This document shows, piece by piece, positions 54,285-62,716 of a stretch of DNA of 64,000 nucleotides. The stretch comes from Stigmatella aurantiaca (GTDB lineage Bacteria; Myxococcota; Myxococcia; Myxococcales; Myxococcaceae). Within the stretch, counting starts at the first letter, position 1, and every line of letters starts with the position of its first letter. The notes beneath the pieces are model-generated. The model made no database searches, was not told where the DNA came from, and worked only from the letters and a program-made list of their open reading frames with translations. The stretch covers positions 1-64,000 of the forward strand of contig NZ_FOAP01000002.1 in the NCBI RefSeq assembly GCF_900109545.1, written 5' to 3'. Position numbers and translations under genes: made by a program.

Positions 54285-54311
54285 TTGACGGGCAGGGGAG
54301 TGGACTAGGGT
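54285..54311 (+). promoter_or_regulatory. Possible promoter of the membrane protein gene
   Basis: TTGACG (54285-54290) and TAGGGT (54306-54311) with a short 15-base spacer, 20 bases before the GTG at 54332. Spacing is poor, so support is weak. Confidence 0.3.
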
Positions 54312-54331
54312 GAACGCAGGAAGGAGTTTGC

Positions 54332-55474
54332 GTGCCACACCTGAGAACCTGGAGTTGTCTCGCCTTCGCCATCGCCGTCCTGCTGCTGCCGGGAGCCGCC
54401 CGGGCCCAGCTGGAGTCCTTGCCTCCGCCCCCCCCGGACACGGGCTTTGCCCCCGAGGACACGGGCGTGCAGACCTCGCCCTCCGAGGACCCGGCGTACC
54501 TGCCCCCGCCTCCCGCGGAGCCGCAGGACGCGCCCCTGGCGCAGCCGCCGGACTCCAGTGCCCTGCGCACCGTTCCCCAGCCGCCCCTGACGGAGGACGG
54601 AACCGGGGCCCAGGCCTCCGCCCTGCGGCCCCCTCCGCCCCCGGAGACCCGGGGGCCGTTGCTGGATGGCCGGCCGCGTCAAGGCCCCTTCCTGTCCGGG
54701 CCGGGCAGCCTGACCTTCCTGCTGCACCACTCCTTGCTGGGCGCGGCGGGCGGGCTCTTCACCCAGGGCTTCGCCAACGACTTCGACTTCGACCGGGGCT
54801 CGCGCGAGGCCATGCTCGCGGGCACGCTCATCGGCGCGGGCCTGGGCTTTGGCGCCGCCGCCTGGTGGCAGTTCAACAACTGGGTGGACTACCCCACGGC
54901 CTACTTCGGGGTTCCCCACTCGGTGGTGGGTGGGGCGTTCCTGGGCGGGTTCATGCACCTGCTCTCGGATGACAAGGACGTGCTGGCCTGGTCCACCTTC
55001 GTGGGCGCGGAGCTGGGCGCGTGGCTCACCGCCACCGTGGGCGGCGGGCAGATGCCCCTCAACCATGGCCTGATGGTGACCTCTGGCGCCGGCTGGGGCC
55101 TGGCGTACAGCGCGCTGCTCTTGGCCATCGTTCACTTCTCCGGCTCGGACGTGAAGGGCGACACCTGGACGAACACCCTGCTCATCGCCCCGGGCATCGG
55201 GGCTGGGGCGCTGGCGCTGGCGACGCTGCAGTACAACCCGACGCCCGGGCAGATCCTCCGCGCGGACCTGTTCGGAGGCGGCGTGGGCGCCGTGGTGCTG
55301 CTGCTGTCCGGGCTCGTGCTCGGGGGCTTCGACCAGCCCACGCCGTACGTCCTGTCCTTCCTGGGCTCCGTGGGCGCCATCACCACCGTGAGCCTCCTGT
55401 GGGAGGAGAGCGTGGACCGGACCGCCATCTCCTCGTCGTCCCGGAAGCGGCCGTACAAAAACGTCTGGTGGTAG
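54332..55474 (+). CDS. Multi-pass membrane protein with Pro-rich exported N-terminus
   Basis: A 380-residue protein not assigned to a family. A signal peptide (FAIAVLLLPGAARAQ) is followed by ~100 Pro-rich residues and then about seven hydrophobic segments (LLGAAGGLFTQGF, GTLIGAGLGFGAAAWW, VVGGAFLGGFMHLL, SAGAGWGL-like and three more). GTG at 54332 is supported by AAGGAG five bases upstream. The segments are Gly-rich and could be membrane helices. Nothing points to a function; neighbours are unrelated. Confidence 0.65.
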   Translation: MPHLRTWSCLAFAIAVLLLPGAARAQLESLPPPPPDTGFAPEDTGVQTSPSEDPAYLPPPPAEPQDAPLAQPPDSSALRTVPQPPLTEDGTGAQASALRPPPPPETRGPLLDGRPRQGPFLSGPGSLTFLLHHSLLGAAGGLFTQGFANDFDFDRGSREAMLAGTLIGAGLGFGAAAWWQFNNWVDYPTAYFGVPHSVVGGAFLGGFMHLLSDDKDVLAWSTFVGAELGAWLTATVGGGQMPLNHGLMVTSGAGWGLAYSALLLAIVHFSGSDVKGDTWTNTLLIAPGIGAGALALATLQYNPTPGQILRADLFGGGVGAVVLLLSGLVLGGFDQPTPYVLSFLGSVGAITTVSLLWEESVDRTAISSSSRKRPYKNVWW

Positions 55475-55541
55475 TCCCCCTGGGGAGCGGACGGCCAGAC
55501 GGGCTGGCAGGAGGGAGCAGTCGGCCCCACCTTCACCCGGT

Positions 55542-56681
55542 ATGGCGCGAGTCCTTCCGTTTCCCGCTCTTCTGTCGACGCTGGGTTCCCATCTGGAAAC
55601 GGATGGGCCCCACTCCCGGGGTGTTCCCCGTCCCACGCACGTCCGGCCGTTGCTGGAAGCGCCCAACCCGGATGCCGAGTTGGGCCGCTGGCGCATGTCG
55701 GGGGCCGTCCTCAAGGACCCTCGTCCCGCGCTCTATGTCGTTGAAATCCAGGGGCCTGCGGGCGTCCTGGAGGGGCCTCCGGTCCGCTTCCTGCTGTGCT
55801 CGCTGACGCCGGACGCGGCGCCCCCGCTGGAGCACGAGCCCTACCGCCCACGCTCCTGGTGTGCCGAGCCCACCGTCACCCTGGCGGCGGATGACCATGG
55901 CCTCCTGAGGGGGCTGCTGGCCGAGGCCGCCGCGCATGGCAGCCTGGTGTGGGAGGGGGCCCTGGACCGCTCACGCGTGGTGCTGCGGCGCATCGAGCCC
56001 TCGCCGGTGTCCAAGCGCATCCAGGCCGTGCTCGACGAGGCGCCCATCCGCCCGCTGGCGGCGCTGGACGAGCAGCGCCCGACCCTGGCCGCGGTGGTGC
56101 CGCTGTCCGAGCCGGGGCTCCAGCTGGAGCCCATCCACCGTGCCCTCAAGGGCGTGGAGACCTTCAAGGAGGAGACATTCCTCACCCTGGTGGCTGCCTA
56201 CGCCCGTATCTATGACCTGGACGAGCCGTTGACGTCGCCGCGAGGGCTGGCCACGGCGCGCGAGCGGCTGGGCACGCTCATCACCGGCCACCATGCGGTG
56301 CTGCTGGTGCTTCCGGAGGGGCGGGGGAAGATTCTCCGGTTCCGGCAAGGGTTGGATTTGGCACACCTGAAGGGTGCCCCGCGCAACCCCACGCTGCGCA
56401 GCCTGGACCTGGCGCTGCTCAACTCGCTGGTGCTGCGCACGGTGCTGGGCATCCGGGAGCCGGAGGAGGCGGGCCACCCGCAGGTGTTCCCCATCCGTGA
56501 ACTTGGGGAGCTGGTGCAAGGGGTGGAGTCCGGGCTCTTCCAGGCGGGCTTCGCGCTCAATCCGCCCCCGGTGTGGGAGGTGAGGGCGGTCATGGAGGCA
56601 GCCGCCACGTTGCCGCCTCGCACGTTGCGCGTTGAACCCCAGCCGCCCGCAGGCCTCCTGTTCCTGGATCCCGAAGCCTAG
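55542..56681 (+). CDS. DUF1015 family protein
   Basis: A 379-residue cytoplasmic protein that fits DUF1015 in order of motifs: a start like MARVLPFPAL, a DPRPALYVVEIQG segment, KRIQAVLDEAPIRPLAALDE, ITGHHAVLLVL, LNSLVLRTVLGI and the C-terminal sequence LFQAGFALNPPPVWEVRAVMEAA followed by PPRTLRVEPQPPAGLLFL. The usual GHHRYE is changed to GHHAVL. The family has no settled function. The TrmN6-like gene begins 9 bases after its stop, so they are probably co-transcribed. Confidence 0.75.
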   Translation: MARVLPFPALLSTLGSHLETDGPHSRGVPRPTHVRPLLEAPNPDAELGRWRMSGAVLKDPRPALYVVEIQGPAGVLEGPPVRFLLCSLTPDAAPPLEHEPYRPRSWCAEPTVTLAADDHGLLRGLLAEAAAHGSLVWEGALDRSRVVLRRIEPSPVSKRIQAVLDEAPIRPLAALDEQRPTLAAVVPLSEPGLQLEPIHRALKGVETFKEETFLTLVAAYARIYDLDEPLTSPRGLATARERLGTLITGHHAVLLVLPEGRGKILRFRQGLDLAHLKGAPRNPTLRSLDLALLNSLVLRTVLGIREPEEAGHPQVFPIRELGELVQGVESGLFQAGFALNPPPVWEVRAVMEAAATLPPRTLRVEPQPPAGLLFLDPEA

Positions 56682-56690
56682 ACTTTTCTG

Positions 56691-57488
56691 GTGAGGCTTC
56701 CGTCGCCACAGCAGCTGCTGGAGTTTCCCCAGAGCGTGCGGCTTGCCCTGAAGCCCATGCCCGGGGAGACGCTGGATGCGATCTGCGGTGGCGAGGTGCA
56801 GGTGCTCCAACGGCGCGCGGGCTACCGCTTCTCGTTGGATCCCATCCTGCTGGCGCACTTCGCGGTCTTCGAGGCGGGGGCGCACCGGGGGCGGTTGATC
56901 GACTTGGGGACGGGCAGCGGCATCATTCCGCTCGTCCTGGCCAAGCGCCTGGGGCTGCGCGACGTGACGGGGCTGGAGCTGCAGCCGCGGCTGTACGCGC
57001 TGGCCGAGCGCAACGTGTACCTGAACCGCTGTGAGCAGCAGGTGACGCTGGTGCAGGGAGACCTGCGGCAGGTGTCCCAGTTCTTCGCCGCGGGGAGCTT
57101 CGGCCACGTGCTGTGCAATCCGCCGTACCGGGCCTGCACCACGGGGCGCAGCAGCATGACGCTGGAGAAGGCCCTCGCGCGGCACGAGGTGGCGTGCTCG
57201 CTGCAGGATGTGGCGGGGGCGGCCCGGCACCTGCTGACGCCCCGGGGAGGCCTGTCGCTGGTGTATCCATCGGCGCGGTTCGCGGAGCTGGTGGCGGTGC
57301 TGCGCGAGCACCGGCTGGAGCCGAAGACGGTGCGCATGGTGCATCCACGTGCCGAGCGCCCCGCGAAGCTCGTGCTCCTGCACGCGGTGAAGGGGGGGCG
57401 CGCGGATCTGAGGGTGCTGCCGCCCTTGGTGCTCCATGCCGAGGACGAGCACGCGTTCACCGAAGAGGTGAGCGCCATGGTGGGGTAG
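56691..57488 (+). CDS. TrmN6-like tRNA/N6-adenine methyltransferase
   Basis: A 265-residue SAM-dependent methyltransferase of the YfiC/TrmN6 group, which in E. coli methylates A37 of tRNA-Val. Motif I LIDLGTGSGIIPLVLA, acidic LELQPRLYALAERN, and the N6-adenine catalytic motif NPPY (CNPPYRACTTGR) are intact. GTG start at 56691. The substrate assignment is from family likeness only. The 3' end overlaps the convergent small gene by 32 bases. Confidence 0.82.
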   Translation: MRLPSPQQLLEFPQSVRLALKPMPGETLDAICGGEVQVLQRRAGYRFSLDPILLAHFAVFEAGAHRGRLIDLGTGSGIIPLVLAKRLGLRDVTGLELQPRLYALAERNVYLNRCEQQVTLVQGDLRQVSQFFAAGSFGHVLCNPPYRACTTGRSSMTLEKALARHEVACSLQDVAGAARHLLTPRGGLSLVYPSARFAELVAVLREHRLEPKTVRMVHPRAERPAKLVLLHAVKGGRADLRVLPPLVLHAEDEHAFTEEVSAMVG

Positions 57489-57966
57489 GGAGAATTCCAG
57501 CCGCTTCCGCGATGGCTCGGGCATGCGTGACGGCCTGTGTGCCCTCCTTGCGAAGTGAGTGGCGTTTGGGGAGATGGCGCAACTTCCGCTCGACCTCGTC
57601 CAGCATCGCGAATGCCTCCCGGGCCTTCTTCGGGAAGTACGGCAACGACTGCACGAAGAGGCAGGCCACATGGACTTCGTGCGTGATGTCCGCGAAGCCA
57701 AGGCGCTGGCAGCGCCGCAGGAGCGGGCCAAACTCCGCCCAGGTGACGCCAGGGGTATAGGCCTCGGTCAGGAGGGTTTTGGCGTTGATCTGCTGAATTT
57801 CCCGGCGAGCCGCAGGATTGGGTGCCTCGCGCAGCAGCTGCCTCTCCTGCGAGAGAATCTCCCGCGCGAACTCCTTGAGCGGTACTTTCGCCTTGAGCAG
57901 TTGGAGGATGAGACCATCCCGCCTGTCCCGGACGGAACGCCACCAATCCTCGCGTCTGATTCGCAT
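57457..57966 (-). CDS. Possible SitI-like immunity/partner protein
   Basis: A 169-residue soluble, helical, charged protein of no recognised family. It starts at ATG 57966, only 2 bases after the lipoprotein stop, so the two are translated together. There is no signal peptide, so it is probably cytoplasmic. Gene order (lipoprotein, then a small cytoplasmic protein) and the lipoprotein's features resemble the SitA toxin/SitI immunity pairs of myxobacteria; the immunity role is inference from context only. The gene is less GC-biased at third positions than its neighbours, as expected of a mobile module. Confidence 0.5.
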   Translation of the reverse strand: MRIRREDWWRSVRDRRDGLILQLLKAKVPLKEFAREILSQERQLLREAPNPAARREIQQINAKTLLTEAYTPGVTWAEFGPLLRRCQRLGFADITHEVHVACLFVQSLPYFPKKAREAFAMLDEVERKLRHLPKRHSLRKEGTQAVTHARAIAEAAGILPTPPWRSPLR

Positions 57967-57968
57967 GG

Positions 57969-58430
57969 TCAGCCTCCCGGGCACGGTTTCTCGTTGGCTT
58001 CGGCGGGCCAGCTCCCGATCCGGCGGCAGTACTCCCAGCACGCCTGACATTGGCTCTCGCCCCACTTGCGGCCCCAGTTACCCCACTTGTTACCCCGCGC
58101 TTCGTCTTTACAACGGCTGTAGTGGTCCAAGCATCGATCGTCCCACTGCGCTTTCTCCTCCGGTGTGGGAATGCGCGGCAGGAGCGGGTTGGGCCTGTTC
58201 TTGCGAGGGGGCTTCAACCCGCATCGCTCGTACTGACCGGGGAACGTCTTGATGCAGCAGGTTTCCGAGTTGTCTCCAGGCTGGCACTGGCCCTGTGCAA
58301 TGACGTCCCCGGAGCCACCCGTTCCCTTGGCGGCCTGGGTTGTGCCGCATCCGGTCAGGACAAATATCCCTGCGGTGAGAAGGACCGCTTTCCATGCGTC
58401 CCATCTTCCGCCGCACGTTCGTTGCGCCAT
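57969..58430 (-). CDS. Small Cys-rich lipoprotein, possible SitA-like polymorphic toxin
   Basis: A 153-residue lipoprotein with lipobox LTGC (Cys28) and an excellent GGGAGGA ribosome site at ATG 58430. The mature part has several Cys (CQPGDNSETCC, CLDHYSRC) and a C-terminal region rich in Cys/Trp (WGESQCQACWEYCRRIGSWP). In myxobacteria, SitA toxins are lipoproteins passed between cells by TraA/TraB outer-membrane exchange, each encoded directly before its immunity gene. Size, lipobox, variable Cys/Trp-rich C-terminus and a tightly linked partner fit that pattern, but I cannot confirm the family. Lower GC bias than neighbours suggests transfer. Confidence 0.5.
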   Translation of the reverse strand: MAQRTCGGRWDAWKAVLLTAGIFVLTGCGTTQAAKGTGGSGDVIAQGQCQPGDNSETCCIKTFPGQYERCGLKPPRKNRPNPLLPRIPTPEEKAQWDDRCLDHYSRCKDEARGNKWGNWGRKWGESQCQACWEYCRRIGSWPAEANEKPCPGG

Positions 58431-58445
58431 GAGTCCTCCCGGGTT

Positions 58446-58461
58446 CCTAAAGCCGGTTAGG
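58446..58461. promoter_or_regulatory. Inverted repeat CCTAA-N6-TTAGG between divergent genes
   Basis: A perfect 5-base dyad with a 6-base spacer in the 79-base gap between the lipoprotein and LysR genes. It could be a LysR-type or other operator; no matched promoter was found. Confidence 0.3.
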
Positions 58462-58509
58462 TTCGCACTCCTGGGTGTCTGCGCCCATGGATTTGCGCCA
58501 GGAGGTCTC

Positions 58510-59424
58510 TTGTCTCCCCGTCTTGATCCGCGCCGGCTGGAAACCTTCCGGGTCGTGGCCCTTACGGGGCAGGTGTCCGCGGCCTCGCGGTTGCTGCATT
58601 TGTCCCAGCCCGCCGTCACCGCGCAGGTGCGTCAGCTCGAACGGGAGTGTGGCCAGCCCTTGCTGATCCGCACCGCCCGGGGGGTTCAGGTCAATGACGC
58701 GGGGCGGGCCTTGCTCGAATATGCCCAGCGGCTCCACCAGCTATTGGAGGAGGCTTCGCTGGCGGTCGCGGGAGAGGAGGCGCTGCAAGGCGAGCTGGTT
58801 CTGGCGGCGAGCACCACCATCGCCAGCTACGTCGTACCGGAGCTGCTGGCCTCCTTCGTCCGGGGACATCGGGGCTTGCAGGTGCGATTGGAGGTGGGCA
58901 ACACCGCGCAGGTGCTTGGCTGGGTGGCCGAAGGCCAGGTCCCGCTAGGGCTGGTGGAAGGGCACGCGCGGGCGGCCCACATCCGGCTCGAGCGCTACCT
59001 GGAGGATGAGCTCGTGCCGGTGGTGTCCTCACGCGCCCCCGCGGAGCTGCTCCGGATCCGGACCGTGGAGGCACTCCAACGGGTTCCCCTCATCTGGCGG
59101 GAGCCGGGCTCGGGCACCCGCGCCGTGCTGGAGCGTGCTCTGAGAAAAGCGGGGGTGCGCCGGGGACTTCAGGCAGGCGATCTCCAGATGGGCAGCACCG
59201 AGGCCATCAAAGGCGCGGTGGCACTGGGCCTTGGGGTGGGATTCCTGTCGCGGTGGAGCATCCAGGAGGAACTGGCTTCCGGCCGGCTCCAGCGCCTGGC
59301 CGTGCCGGGGCTGACCGTGGCCCGTGCCTTCTCCTGGGTCTTGCCGGTGGAGGCACCCTCGGGGCTCGCGGGCCACTTCCTGCGCCATGCCCGTGCCGTG
59401 ACAAGCGTCGGTCCGGCCTGGTAG
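58510..59424 (+). CDS. LysR-family transcriptional regulator
   Basis: A 304-residue LysR-type regulator. The N-terminal winged HTH (LETFRVVALTGQVSAASRLLHLSQPAVTAQVRQLERE) is followed by a co-inducer-binding domain (about residues 90-300). The best start is TTG at 58510, placed after AGGAGG at normal spacing; no ATG is suitable and the upstream open frame lacks a ribosome site. E. coli YeiE, a LysR protein, is encoded beside the exporter YeiH, and a YeiH homologue lies just downstream here with a GST gene between, so it may be YeiE-like. Confidence 0.88.
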   Translation: MSPRLDPRRLETFRVVALTGQVSAASRLLHLSQPAVTAQVRQLERECGQPLLIRTARGVQVNDAGRALLEYAQRLHQLLEEASLAVAGEEALQGELVLAASTTIASYVVPELLASFVRGHRGLQVRLEVGNTAQVLGWVAEGQVPLGLVEGHARAAHIRLERYLEDELVPVVSSRAPAELLRIRTVEALQRVPLIWREPGSGTRAVLERALRKAGVRRGLQAGDLQMGSTEAIKGAVALGLGVGFLSRWSIQEELASGRLQRLAVPGLTVARAFSWVLPVEAPSGLAGHFLRHARAVTSVGPAW

Positions 59425-59433
59425 ACGCGACGC

Positions 59434-60060
59434 ATGGGCGATCTCGTTCTCACCACCTACGACTGGGTTCCTCCACCGCCGCGCGGGTTCGTGCGGGACA
59501 TCCGCGTGCGCTGGGCATTGGAGGAGGCGAAGCTCCCGTATCGCGTCGAGCGCGTGTCGTTCAAGGAACGTGGCCCCGAGCACCTTGCGCACCAGCCGTT
59601 CGGGCAGGTGCCGTGGTTGACGGACGGTGACATCTCGATCTTCGAGAGTGGCGCGATCCTGCTGCACCTTGGCGAGCGGAGCGAGGCGCTGATGCCTCGC
59701 GATCCGAAGGGGCGCGCGGAGGTGATCGAGTGGATCTTCGCCGCGCTCAACTCCGTCGAGATGGCGAGCCTCCCGTGGTCGCTCTTCAAGTTCTCGGGGC
59801 AGAGCGAGAAGCGCTTCGACGACTTCCTGAAGCTGCGCCTCGATCGCCTTGAGCCGGTGGTAGCGAAGCGCGAGTGGCTCGCGGGCTCCTTCTCCGTCGC
59901 CGACATCCTCATGGCGGACGTGCTGCGCCTCGTCGATCGCTTCGAAGGGCTTGCGGCGCATCCCGCAGCGCGTGACTACCTCAAGCGTGCGACGGCGCGG
60001 CCCGCGTTCGTGAAGGCTCACGCCGATCAGATCGCTCATTTCGCCGAGGCCGACCCTTAG
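59434..60060 (+). CDS. Glutathione S-transferase family protein
   Basis: A 208-residue cytosolic GST. The N-terminal thioredoxin-fold part has FGQVPWLTDGDISIFESGAILLHL, including the cis-Pro and the ESGAI glutathione-binding motif; the C-terminal helical part has SFSVADILMADVL, the usual SxAD fold element. The substrate is unknown. It starts 9 bases after the LysR stop, so both may share a transcript. Its 3' end overlaps the YeiH-like gene by 4 bases on the opposite strand. Codon choice (more CGC/CTC/TCG) looks a little different from its neighbours. Confidence 0.88.
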   Translation: MGDLVLTTYDWVPPPPRGFVRDIRVRWALEEAKLPYRVERVSFKERGPEHLAHQPFGQVPWLTDGDISIFESGAILLHLGERSEALMPRDPKGRAEVIEWIFAALNSVEMASLPWSLFKFSGQSEKRFDDFLKLRLDRLEPVVAKREWLAGSFSVADILMADVLRLVDRFEGLAAHPAARDYLKRATARPAFVKAHADQIAHFAEADP

Positions 60061-61031
60061 CTTTGGACCGCGCCCAGGCTCAGGCCGGCCATACACACCC
60101 AGAGCCCCACGCCCAGGGCCAGGGGCCTCAGCCCCACGGCGCGCAGCGTCCCCGAGGTGAGGTTCGCGCCCAGGAGAAACAGCGTCAGGACCAGGACCTG
60201 TTTGGACACCAGGGCCACCGTGTGGCCCACCGGCTGGAGCGGGGGAATCCACGTCACCAGGGCCGAGGCCAGGACGAAGCCGAGGATGAACCAGGGCTTG
60301 CGCGCCTTGCCCGGGTTCTCCTGTCCCTGGGTCCTGCGTTGCCAGGCTTCGAGCGCCAGCGCCAGCGGGGCAATCCACAAGGCGCGTGCCAGCTTCACCG
60401 TCGTGGCTACCTCCAGCGCCTCGGCGCCGTATTGCAGGGCCGCGCCCACCACGGAGCTGGTGTCGTGGATGGCCAGCGCGCACCAGCGTCCAAACTGGAT
60501 CGCGTCCAGTCCCACCGCGTGTCCCACGGCAGGAAAGACGAAGAGCGCCACCGCGTTGAGCAGGAACACCGTGCCCAGCGCCACGGACACTTCCTGCTCC
60601 TTCGGGCGAAGCACGGGAACCACGGCGGCGATCGCGCTGCCCCCACAGATGGCCGTGCCGATGCTGATGAGCAGGCCCACGCTCCGGGACACCCGGAACA
60701 TCCGGGCCAGCACCGTCCCCAGGAGCAGGCACACGCTGATGCTCACCAGCGTGGTGACAAGGCCCTGGGCCCCTGCGTGGACCACCGCCCGCAGGTCCAT
60801 TCCCGCCCCCAGTCCCACGACGGCGAGCGACAGCAGCACGGGCATGGCCCGCCGGGTGTGCTTCGCGTAGGGGTTGCCCACCGTGAGCGCCACCGCGCCT
60901 CCGCCCACCAGCGCGAGGCCCGTGGAGGCGAAGGGCAGGAGGCTGAGGGCCGCGCCCAGCGGCACCAGCACATGCCCCAGGCTCCAGCGTCTCTGGGTCT
61001 CCGAGGAAGGGGAGGGGGCGGAAGGATTCAC
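60057..61031 (-). CDS. YeiH/UPF0324 family putative membrane exporter
   Basis: A 324-residue integral membrane protein with about ten hydrophobic helices. The family signature GTAICGGSAIAAVVPVLRP is present, as are AIHDTSSVVGAALQYG and the C-terminal LTLFLLGANL. The family is annotated as putative sulfate exporters; the transported substrate is not established. Its neighbours are a LysR regulator and a GST in convergent orientation. It has its own ATG at 61031. Confidence 0.88.
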   Translation of the reverse strand: MNPSAPSPSSETQRRWSLGHVLVPLGAALSLLPFASTGLALVGGGAVALTVGNPYAKHTRRAMPVLLSLAVVGLGAGMDLRAVVHAGAQGLVTTLVSISVCLLLGTVLARMFRVSRSVGLLISIGTAICGGSAIAAVVPVLRPKEQEVSVALGTVFLLNAVALFVFPAVGHAVGLDAIQFGRWCALAIHDTSSVVGAALQYGAEALEVATTVKLARALWIAPLALALEAWQRRTQGQENPGKARKPWFILGFVLASALVTWIPPLQPVGHTVALVSKQVLVLTLFLLGANLTSGTLRAVGLRPLALGVGLWVCMAGLSLGAVQS

Positions 61032-61115
61032 CCTCCCAAGATGTGCCAGGACCTATCCACGGACCAGACGGAAGAACCGATGAGCCATCCGTTTTTTGGA
61101 TGGCTCGCCCGTGCG

Positions 61116-61601
61116 TCAGCGGCGCCGCTGCCGTCCCCGGAAGTGCCGGTCGAGCCAGTCCTCCGCCCGCGTCCAGGCGTCCCGGGCCTCGGGGGAGAGT
61201 GACCCGGCAAGCTCCTGCTGCCGGGCCCGTTTCAGCACGGCCCGGGGGGCCTCCGGTGCGGGCGTGGGCAACAGGGCCTCCACCGCCTGGATGCGCGCGT
61301 GCGCTTCATCGATTACCGGAAGGGCTTCCTTCAGGGACACCTCGCCCTCGGCAAGGGCGCCGAAGAGGGTGCAGTGGTAACGGCGGCAGCCCGCGGGCCG
61401 GTCCCCGTAGATGGTGCACACGCGCCCCTGGAGCGCGTCGCAGTGTTGGGCCAGTGCCGGGGAGCCATCCTTCCGGGTCACCACCGTCAGCGACAGCCGG
61501 CGCATCGTGTCCACCTCGGGACCTTGCAAGGGAACGTGGTCAAAGAGGTTCCCGTCGCAGCACAGGCCACAGTGCAGGCAGAGCGCTGACAGGTCCGTCA
61601 C
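61116..61601 (-). CDS. YkgJ-type cysteine-cluster protein
   Basis: A 161-residue soluble protein of the YkgJ/CxxCxxCC family, which binds zinc or an Fe-S cluster. The motif is clear: LCLHCGLCCDGNLF, then CDALQGRVCTIYGDRPAGCRRYHC. The function in bacteria is unsettled. A GTG start at 61601 overlaps the stop of the upstream gene (GTGA). A longer open frame exists but its extension is Arg/Gly-rich leader. It is the last gene of the ABC operon. Confidence 0.85.
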   Translation of the reverse strand: MTDLSALCLHCGLCCDGNLFDHVPLQGPEVDTMRRLSLTVVTRKDGSPALAQHCDALQGRVCTIYGDRPAGCRRYHCTLFGALAEGEVSLKEALPVIDEAHARIQAVEALLPTPAPEAPRAVLKRARQQELAGSLSPEARDAWTRAEDWLDRHFRGRQRRR

Positions 61602-62716
61602 GGCTGCGGTCCCGCGTCCTGCTCCACGGGCTTGTCTTCCCGGCACGCAGCGAGCCGCTCTTCGAGGACTTGCAGCGGCAGCGCCACCTCCAGCTTGAAC
61701 TCGGAGCCGTCAGGTTGCACCCGAGCGAAGTCCAGCAGCCGGGCCAGGTCCTCCTCACCTTCGGCCTGAGCCTTGATTCGTGCCATCGACAGCATGCCTC
61801 CCAGGGACTTGCCCAGGTCTTTCACCTTCGCCTCATCGGCGCCCCGGATGTTCGCCACCATCGCCACGTCCGAGCGGGCATCCAGGTGGAGCTCCACCGT
61901 GTCGGCCAGCTCCTTCAGCCGTCCGGCCAGCTCCTGCTGCTCCGGGGGCAGCAGCCGGGCGAGCTGCTCCACCGCGAGCACCCCATACATCTCTCCGTAG
62001 GTGTTCTCCTCGGAGATGATGGAGGGCTCGTCCGGGCCTCGCCCTTCGACCTGGTCGATGAGGCCCTTCAGGACATCCGGCGACTTGCCCACCATGAGGA
62101 GCTGGTTGTTCCAGGTGGCCAGGGACCGGGAGAACCGCCCCCGGGCCACCCCGCCGTCCTCCTGGGGCATGACCCACGTGCCCGGCTCGTAGACCCGGGC
62201 ATCGGCGCCGTAGTCCATGGAGACGTTCTCCTGGAGCACCTCCTGGAAGCGTGCCTTCGAGAAGTCCCCCGACAGCATGATGCCGTCATCCGTGATGACC
62301 AGCCGATCCAGGTCTTTCAGGGGGTCGATGCCGCTGAACTGCTTGAACTGCTCCAGGTCCTTGCCCCCATCGCGCATCAGGCAGGCCAGCAGCAGCTCCC
62401 CGATGGGGGAGTGGCGCAGGGCGTTGGTCTCGATGACCACCGCGGAGCGGCCCTTGCCCCGGGGCAGGGCGGCGAGCAGCGGATCCCGGGGCCGGGCGGG
62501 CCTTGCCGGCTCCACGCCCGCGGCCACCACGGGGGCCGCTTGCGTCCGGCGCTTCTCGGCGCGCTGCCAGTCCTCGTGCCGCATGCGGCGCGGGAAGGTG
62601 ACCTGGGGGGCCTCCGCCTGGGGGATTTCGTCGCCCGAGCCCGTGAACATCAGTCCCGCGCCCAGCGCCAACAGCACCAAGGCCAGGGCCAGCCATATGC
62701 CACGCCGCCGGTTCAT
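61598..62716 (-). CDS. Membrane-anchored protein of unknown function in ABC operon
   Basis: A 372-residue protein with one N-terminal helix (IWLALALVLLALGAGLMF, after an Arg-rich start) and a large periplasmic region. The body has mixed helices and strands, including IETNALRHSPIGELLLACL, ITDDGIMLSGDF and LHLDARSDVAMVANIRG; it recalls DUF3352-type proteins but a family is not certain. The start at 62716 shares one base with the stop of the ABC permease, so it is translationally coupled to the exporter. Confidence 0.65.
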   Translation of the reverse strand: MNRRRGIWLALALVLLALGAGLMFTGSGDEIPQAEAPQVTFPRRMRHEDWQRAEKRRTQAAPVVAAGVEPARPARPRDPLLAALPRGKGRSAVVIETNALRHSPIGELLLACLMRDGGKDLEQFKQFSGIDPLKDLDRLVITDDGIMLSGDFSKARFQEVLQENVSMDYGADARVYEPGTWVMPQEDGGVARGRFSRSLATWNNQLLMVGKSPDVLKGLIDQVEGRGPDEPSIISEENTYGEMYGVLAVEQLARLLPPEQQELAGRLKELADTVELHLDARSDVAMVANIRGADEAKVKDLGKSLGGMLSMARIKAQAEGEEDLARLLDFARVQPDGSEFKLEVALPLQVLEERLAACREDKPVEQDAGPQP

